Part shown: piece by piece, positions 57,753 to 64,000 of the stretch | Layout: each line of letters starts with the position of its first letter | How positions within the stretch are numbered: the stretch's first letter is position 1 | Source: Macrolepiota albuminosa | Taxonomy: Eukaryota; Basidiomycota; Agaricomycetes; Agaricales; Agaricaceae | Direction: 5' to 3' | Length of the DNA stretch: 64,000 nucleotides | NCBI GenBank assembly: GCA_027475525.1 | Contig: JAMWFC010000044.1 | Location: 497,340 to 561,339, forward strand | Position numbers and translations under genes: made by a program | The notes under the pieces: model-generated | Database searches by the model: none | Seen by the model: only the letters and a program-made list of their open reading frames with translations | What the model was told of the DNA's origin: nothing

Positions 57753-58076
57753 GAGTCACAGTAGATAAGATGACATCAGCCATATGTCTCCTTTTAGGCA
57801 GATGTGCCCGAATCGAATAATACCACTCGAACGATTCCTCGGGAAAAGAGGGGGTTTTGAATGTGCCCTAGCTAGCCATCAATATTGTGATGATCAGGTT
57901 GTGAATTTCCATCCATTTGAATCACTAGGCATCCCAAAATAGAAGTTCTTTCAGTTAGTTACGAACTTTCCTTCTAGAATCAAGTTTCAGTCGCAACAAA
58001 GATTGACCATCATGGTCGGACGGGTGACAGATGGATCAAAATCGATTGCTTTTATAATCAACTTGTACTCCCTCCA

Positions 58077-60123
58077 ATGATTGCTTCAATGGAACTCTCT
58101 CTTTCTATTGGGGTGGCGTTTGTTACGCTTGTCTTATATGTTCTGAAAGTTTTATCAAAGAAACGTAGCCGTTTGCCGCCAGGACCTCCGGCAGACCCTA
58201 TAATCGGCCATGTTCGATCAATACCTTCGTATGGCCAAGATATGTTCTTTTATGAATTGGGAAAAATCTATGGTTCGTTCACTTAACGGAGGCCCTGAGC
58301 TATGGAATCTCACAAAACCTCCTTGAATAGGCGATGTGGTGTACCTCGAGGTCATGAACCAATCGATGATTATCCTCAATAGCGTTGAAGCCGCTACTCA
58401 TCTACTCACTCAACGCAGTGCAATTTATAGTGATAGACCATATCTGCCACTCGTTGACATGTGAGTGAACATCATTTGCGTTGGTTTTGTCTAAAAATCC
58501 GCTTTCCAAGCCTGGGCATGTCCGATGCCCTCTTGTTCGCGAATTACGGCAAGGAATTGCGTATCCAACGAAGGATGATACAACAATATTTCACTACTGC
58601 CAAGCGCCCTGAACACAGATTGATTCAAACTCGGGAGGCTCGTGTGCTTGCGCAAAACCTTCTTCATGGAGGAGAGTGGGAGAAGTGCCTACTCCGGTAC
58701 TGGTGGTTCTTCCCCTATGGTTCCCTCAGTACCTCACTGTGACTTACAGCTTCTCGTTATCGATTATCGTTCAGGTCGGCTATGGACATCAGGTCGTCTC
58801 GGATGATGACCCATACCTAAAGATCGCTCATGAATGCCGCCAAGTAGCGGAGAACCTGGGTCCACTGGGCGGCACGCCAATTGATGTCTTTCCGCCACGT
58901 AAGAGCTGAATATCCACCTGGCCTATTCTTGTCTAAGTCTCATAATCAAAGTTCGTTTTTTCCCCTCGTGGTTTCCTGGAACACGATTTGCCACCTTCGC
59001 GCGGAACTCCAAACATGCCTATCAAAAACTTCGAGAATATCCATATCATCGAATGGCTGAAATGATTGTATGTACGTTCAACCAAAGTTGAAGAATGGTA
59101 CTTCTGATAGTCTCTTCAGAGCCAAGGTACAGCCAGGCCATCTTTTTTATTTTCGCTCCTAGAAGGTTTGGATGCCAAGGGTCCAACATCCCCAGAGAAA
59201 ATCAATCGAATTCAAGCATTATCTGCGATTATCCACCTGGGCGGTACAGACTCAGTGAGTAGAAGGTGTGCCGGTATCATTGTGTAATTCCTTTGTAATC
59301 CGGATGCCAGACAAGAGACATGCTCTCCTTCTTTATTCTAGCAATGATTTTGTATCCTGAGTGTCAGGCACGAGCTCAGAAAGAGATTGAAACAGTCATA
59401 GGGCATGATCGTCTTCCGGAATTTGATGATATGGGGAGCCTGCCATATCTAGAGTGCCTAGTAAATGAATTATTGCGGTACGCCAGTTCTGCGCATCGGA
59501 ACTTGTATTTCAAATGTTCTGATCAGGAGGACAGGTGGAGACAAGCTGCACCAAGTACGTCAAAATAGTCGTGCTTTTTTATTTTTCCTTATCCAATACT
59601 TTGGACACCACCAGTTGTCCCTCGCAGGGTTATGGAAGATGATGTTTATAAGGGCATGTTAATCCCTAAAGGATCTATCATCTTAGTAAATATAAGGTGA
59701 GCTCACTTCAACTGACCCCAGCCATGAAGTGAATGGTTACCTATTGAAAGGGCTATGACTCTAAACGAGGCAGTATATCAGGATCCCTTCACCTTTGACC
59801 CAACGCGATTTTTACCTGCTCCATTTGGCAGAGGAGAACCATACAGTACCGCGCATTTTGGCTTTGGCCGTAGGTCCGTTTTGAATTGTTTTCGGCATTA
59901 AGTGGTTATTCAAATTAACATATGGCGGTTGACAATCAGGCTTTGTCCTGGAAGGTTTTTAGGGGAGGATAATCTCTTCATCGCAATCGCCACAATGCTA
60001 GCAACAGTCCAGTTCTCGAAGGCGCTTGACGTAGATGGAAAAGAGATAACCCCCGATGCTTCCCAAGTATATTGTGGAGTAACAAAGTCGGACGTTCCAT
60101 CCCACTTGTTTTTTTTGTACTAA
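58077..60123 (+). CDS. Cytochrome P450 monooxygenase, 11 exons, 495 aa
   Basis: Exons: 58077-58272, 58331-58460, 58511-58696, 58750-58898, 58952-59067, 59120-59254, 59311-59477, 59535-59554, 59615-59696, 59751-59873, 59940-60123. The sum is 1488 nt with phase kept at every joint and no stop. All ten introns are GT-AG, 50-66 bp. Residues about 7-25 form an ER membrane anchor, followed by KKRSRLPPGPP. The I-helix oxygen-binding motif reads GGTDST (300-305), ExxR is ELLR (357-360), FDPTRF is 409-414, and the haem loop is FGFGRRLCPG with Cys437. The usual Trp of the C-helix WxxxR is Leu (LRIQR, 125-129). Haem-thiolate enzymes of this type hydroxylate small lipophilic compounds with a reductase partner. 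The substrate is unknown. The start is the first ATG before the anchor; Met5 is an alternative. Confidence 0.9.
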
Positions 60124-60216
60124 CTATTAGTTCAAAAGTCGTCCGAAACCATTCAAGTGCCGTATTGAGCCGCGGGGTAAAGCAATAGCAGAACGACTGG
60201 AGAAGAGTGTGGAACA

Positions 60217-60222
60217 ATAAAT
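60217..60222 (+). terminator. AATAAA polyadenylation-like signal of the P450
   Basis: AATAAA occurs 94 bp after the stop codon. Fungal signals are loose, so this is only a candidate. Confidence 0.4.
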
Positions 60223-60223
60223 A

Positions 60224-60820
60224 CAATATACAGATGTATTTAACTGATTCCATAAGTGGAGAACGATATGGCTATTGTTACTGCAGGTACCAGAAGTTGT
60301 TTCTCTTGGGAAAATGGAAAAAGAAACATTCTATCCAGTTTTCATGGCATATTTATTTAGGAAATACATTTTTTTTCTCATTGCAGATTCCAAATGAAGA
60401 TGATGATGATGATGATGAACCCTTTTGTTTTTTGAGACCTATTTTTACATGCATATTGCATGGGTATTATGTCCTAGGTCAGGTCCTAGGTCAGGTGGTA
60501 TAGTAAGGTATGGTATTTCTCCATATTAAGACCCTGACTTATCTGCCATTATTGTGCTGTCCCTATTCTCTCCTGACCCTTCTACTCTCGGCAATGCTTG
60601 CCAGTGTTTGGTTGGTGTAGGTCTTAGAAGACCAATCACCTATTGGCTCCCTTTAAGCTGTAACTCCTGGTAAGGCCCCACGATACTATAACCTCTCCTG
60701 CACCCAGTGATATGCCGGCCTCTATACGAGGCAGGCAAAAAGATTACAAAATCATAAGGCTCCTAATGTACCCAAAAGAAAGTGCTGAAAACTGTAAGCA
60801 CAACATGTCAAAAACTGTAG
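60224..60820. other. No gene; microsatellite and decayed sequence
   Basis: A (GAT)n run lies at about 60397-60418, and a short repeat (GTCCTAGGTCAG twice) lies near 60470-60495. Confidence 0.45.
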
Positions 60821-61498
60821 ATGTGGGAGACCTACCTCAGAAAACCCCCAGAAACGTGTAACAACGACGACCAATGTCAGACAGTAGTGAGGGAAAGTCA
60901 GCAATCAAAATTTGATTGCAAAATGACAGCCAATGAGGTGGCAGTGCTCAGCAAGAGTGAGATCTCAGGAAAAGATCTGAGATCAAAACTCTATCAGGCC
61001 TTGACATCACTCATCAAAACTGCCTCAAACTTTCAACTGTTGTCCTGACCCTTCCAACCACCATTGTTGACAAACTCAAAACAACCTGCTACAGCCACGA
61101 CACGAGGCAAGAAGCTCCCGGGAGGCACAAAGAGGACAAGGAGACCAACAAGGAGAGGAGAGGGGAGGATGAAAGTGGTAAAGCAACGGAAGGAAGGATT
61201 ATCTGGAAAATTTGGTAACCACACGTACCATGCACTGGCAGAGGCAAAAACTGAGCACTCAGACCTGGTAACCCAGCAACTGAGGGGCTGGGCACGGCAA
61301 CACAATAAGCCAACCTCAAAACACGCAGCTACGCTGGGGTCTGTGCATCATAGGGAAGAGTATAAGAAGAAGAAGGAATCGGGGGAGTCAGGCAAGCAAT
61401 CAACTTGCCATAGTCCCCAGGGAGTGGACATCTTATGTCAAAGCATAGCGATTGACTTTGGGTTTATAGTAATAATACTATTTGCATCCCAATTTTGA
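60821..61498 (+). pseudogene. Unrecognised open frame with one TGA
   Basis: A single frame of 226 codons interrupted only by TGA at 61046-61048. The first half is acidic/polar (SKSEISGKDLRSKLYQALTS). The second is basic (RGKKLPGGTKRTRRPTRRGE) and later reads KFGNHTYHALAEAKTEHSD. No family was recognised. It could be a decayed Gag or transposon protein, since the basic tract suggests nucleic-acid binding. Confidence 0.3.
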
Positions 61499-62276
61499 GT
61501 GTGAATATACTTTTACATTCAAATTAAATCAATAAAAATTATAATACTTTTACAACATGTGTGCACATGTAGCTAAAACCCCCAGAACCTCGTGAACTGG
61601 AGTTTTATCTTTAAAACTAAGTCTTGTTCAATTTCACTTGGACAACTTAAAAATAAAGTAAAACTTACATTTCGCATCACCAGATGGTATCTTCCAGAGA
61701 TTGATCCCAAGATTCAGAACCCACAATGGTATGAGCCAGCTGAGTAGGTCAATGACAGTCCTGCCGCCTGCCAGTTTAAGCCAACAATAAGCAGCTGATC
61801 AAATCAACCTTACTTCGACCTCAACAGCCATGCTGACCCATCTGATGGACTACACATTATGTCGGCAGCCTGATCAAACTATTGACACCTTCTTTTTCCA
61901 CCCACCCATACTAGGACATGCTTGGTCAGCGAGTTTAACCTCTTCCAATTCCATTCTACTGGGCATGTAATATAGTATATTGTTAGCATAATTAATATAC
62001 AAATATATTAATTATTTATTATTAGTCTTTACATTACTGCCTGGCTGCCTTATATAAGGCAGCCAATTTTACTGTCATACAGAGTACTAGAATCATATAC
62101 TGATCTGGTTCTGTTGTGCAACTGTAAGGCTAAGCTATTTTCTTGACAATGTTTCACTTTTTTAAACCTTTTGGGTTCAATTCTGATACTATGGACAAAA
62201 ACTACATGTCTAGACTGATAGCCTAGACTGTGATTGCATTGAACAGTGCATCAACTTCTTTGACCCATATTCCTGG
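61499..62276. other. No gene; AT-rich
   Basis: It contains a perfect 22-bp palindrome with a TATATA core at 62043-62064. No coding signal was seen. Confidence 0.4.
62043..62064. repeat. Perfect 22-bp palindrome around TATATA
   Basis: GGCTGCCTTATA followed by its exact reverse complement. A TATA box within a dyad could be a promoter of a decayed LTR. Confidence 0.7.
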
Positions 62277-63346
62277 TAATAGGCTTCTACTCAGACTGAG
62301 CATATCAAGGGACATTATAGGCCAACCAACACTTGACATATTGGAGACTCTAGCGACTAGTTTGGGATATAAAGCAGCCCTAGCTCTGTCACTCTACTAC
62401 AGGACTTATCCATTTACCCTAATCACCAGTTACCAGTCCTTCAGCACACTCCACTCACTTATTTCAAGGACCAAGGAGGCTCAGAATGTATAGCGCCAAC
62501 ATGACGGCAGGAGGGGGACTTTAACCAAACCCCAATCATTTCCAGAAGGAGTCAGCAGTAGGCACTGCCATTTGACAAGGCACTTCAATCAGAAGTCTAA
62601 AAGAATCAATGACGACAGCACATGATATATTTAAATCCAACATCTGGACCTGTCAGGAACTGGTACAATGAGTAGCGCTGACATTAGCGCTTACAGCATC
62701 TGTCGAGGATTTTCTGACCATACCCTGGAACAGCCTGGCCAATCAGAGTTATAGTAAAAGTGAGCAGACCCATATAATTCTAAGTCAATTTAGAGTTGCC
62801 GTTGGTCACCATGGATTATAATGCTGTTGGTTGTTGTCATCCATGTGCAACAGGTTGCTGTTGACAGGTCACCATTAGAGGAAACCACGAGGAGAGGCAC
62901 TAGGAGATAGTGCTGCAAATGGACTTATCTTGGAAAATACAGTAGCGCATAGTATATAAGATAGCTACTTCATATGTATATAACAACGAATTGTAACCTC
63001 TTGAGCACCCAGTTACATCTAGCATTCAAATCATGCTAGCTTTATCTGACTTTGTCACCAAGTCAGGCGCTAGCCTCGTCTATCTCATCTTCATCATTTA
63101 TGGTGCTACCTACAGGCACATTATGCTGCACTACTCATCTTTTCTTCTATATCTTTGCTTAAACTATGATGCTTACCATCTGCTAGATAGCACTCAGGGT
63201 GCTATCATCTAGCACATCGTTCTATTACCTCTGCTTGAGCACACCAGGATTCTGTCAGGTCTCCTCACAACTATATATGCCAGGTGCTGAAGACGGCATT
63301 GTACTGCGTATACGTCCAGCGCACTCAACCACAGTTGGCATTATCA
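62277..63346 (+). mobile_element. Solo LTR of the gypsy-2 family
   Basis: It matches the LTR at 33349 over about 1070 bp, from TAATAGGCTTCTACTCAGAC (TGAT changed to TAAT) to GGCATTATCA. Flanks CTGG and CCAG do not form a direct repeat. No gag follows on the right, which supports a solo LTR. Confidence 0.8.
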
Positions 63347-64000
63347 CCAGATTAAAAGAGACTTAGCAACGCCTAATTGAATAGATACCAATCAATCTTC
63401 TGAGCCGACCTGTGATGGTGAGACTATCAACCAGTCATTGGCTTATCCTCAAGCTGCTGCGACTGACCCAGGTTGACCTGAGTCAGAAACTATTGAGGCT
63501 ATAGTGGAGGAGCCCTCCCAACAGCCTCAGAGAATGTCAGGAGGAATGCAGTGGAGTGAAGTGCAGCCAATAGCTGTGCCAAGTGGTGCAGCAAGACCAG
63601 GAGTAGCCATGGAAAACCTGGACCAACAATCTGGTAGAGGCCATACATCTTCCATGGAGGCCGGAAGGTCAGGACAACAGTTTCAGAGCAGGAGTAGTGC
63701 TCAGGTTCCTACTGAAGGTCGTAGATCTTCATTATACTTTCTGGGAAAAAAGCCGAGACCAGAAGTAGGCAGTTGGAGAGTGCCAACTGAATCCACTCCA
63801 ATGATGCAATCAATGTCAGCAGGGAGTTGGAGTGGCTCAGGAAGTGGCAATTCCTGAGCAGAGAATTCTGGTAGTACACTGGGAGGATGAAACCTCTGAT
63901 GACAAGGAGAGTGGACAGAGTGAGTCCACCCTGCAGGTTCAGTATGCAATGCTATGGAGAAGATACCCTAGCATTACTAAAGACACAACACGTGCTTGAC
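63347..64000 (+). pseudogene. Open frame with Ser/Gly/Gln-rich peptide, unknown
   Basis: A frame from about 63400 to TGA at 63857 is interrupted by one TGA near 63476. It encodes SEPTCDGETINQSLAYPQAA, then EEPSQQPQRMSGGM and a Ser/Gly-rich end (GSWSGSGSGNS). The style recalls the disordered N-terminus of a fungal gypsy Gag, but no domain is present before the window ends. Confidence 0.3.

Noticed and set aside
58077..58286. P450 as a pseudogene because of many short open frames
   Set aside because: Placing ten GT-AG introns gives a complete 495-codon frame with all motifs.
62273..63350. 4-bp target duplication around the solo LTR
   Set aside because: Flanks CTGG and CCAG differ as direct repeats; they are only reverse complements.

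Overview
This window looks like a transposon-dense stretch of a filamentous basidiomycete genome, most likely an agaricomycete. The signs are Ty3/gypsy and Ty1/copia elements of fungal type, GT-AG introns of about 45-60 bp with CTRAY-like branch sites, and a cytochrome P450 split into eleven exons. No bacterial features, rRNA genes or convincing functional tRNA genes were seen. Genus-level placement is not possible from the sequence alone.

Layout. 1-763 holds remains of older gypsy elements. 764-10214 is a degenerate chromodomain gypsy element (gypsy-1). It has two LTRs, a gag, two tandem retropepsin domains, an integrase and a chromodomain, but its reverse transcriptase and RNase H are replaced by an LTR fragment. 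Behind the integrase, on the opposite strand, lies an intron-containing gene with a Zn2Cys6-like cysteine pattern and a coiled coil. A 100-bp assembly gap lies at 8937-9036. 10215-20697 is CpG-poor decayed sequence with several tRNA-derived SINE-like units, one bounded by a 17-bp target duplication and a poly(A) tail. 20698-27624 is a degenerate copia element (copia-1, TSD TCTTC) whose 5' LTR is split by a solo LTR (TSD ACGC). 27625-32736 is decayed sequence with a gypsy integrase fragment.

32733-54992 is a three-level nest. An old solo LTR (TSD CCAT) contains gypsy-2 (33349-54539, TSD GCGC). The 3' LTR of gypsy-2 contains copia-2 (47869-53953, TSD CCCTG), whose 295-bp LTRs are nearly identical and whose single long reading frame is broken by one in-frame TGA. 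The interior of gypsy-2 is a mosaic of at least three gypsy copies in both orientations. It carries two more antisense, intron-containing genes, one with a clear Zn2Cys6-like pattern. 55733-56706 is a minus-strand tRNA-derived SINE with a 13-bp TSD and a (CAA)n tail. 57404-57710 is a candidate solo LTR. 58077-60123 is an intact 495-residue cytochrome P450, the only gene here that looks functional. 62277-63346 is another solo LTR of the gypsy-2 family.

Three points stand out. Antisense, intron-bearing genes recur downstream of integrase in the gypsy elements. Six tandem duplications of exactly 77 bp lie between 3 and 12 kb and are probably an assembly artefact. CpG depletion separates old sequence from the younger insertions and the P450.
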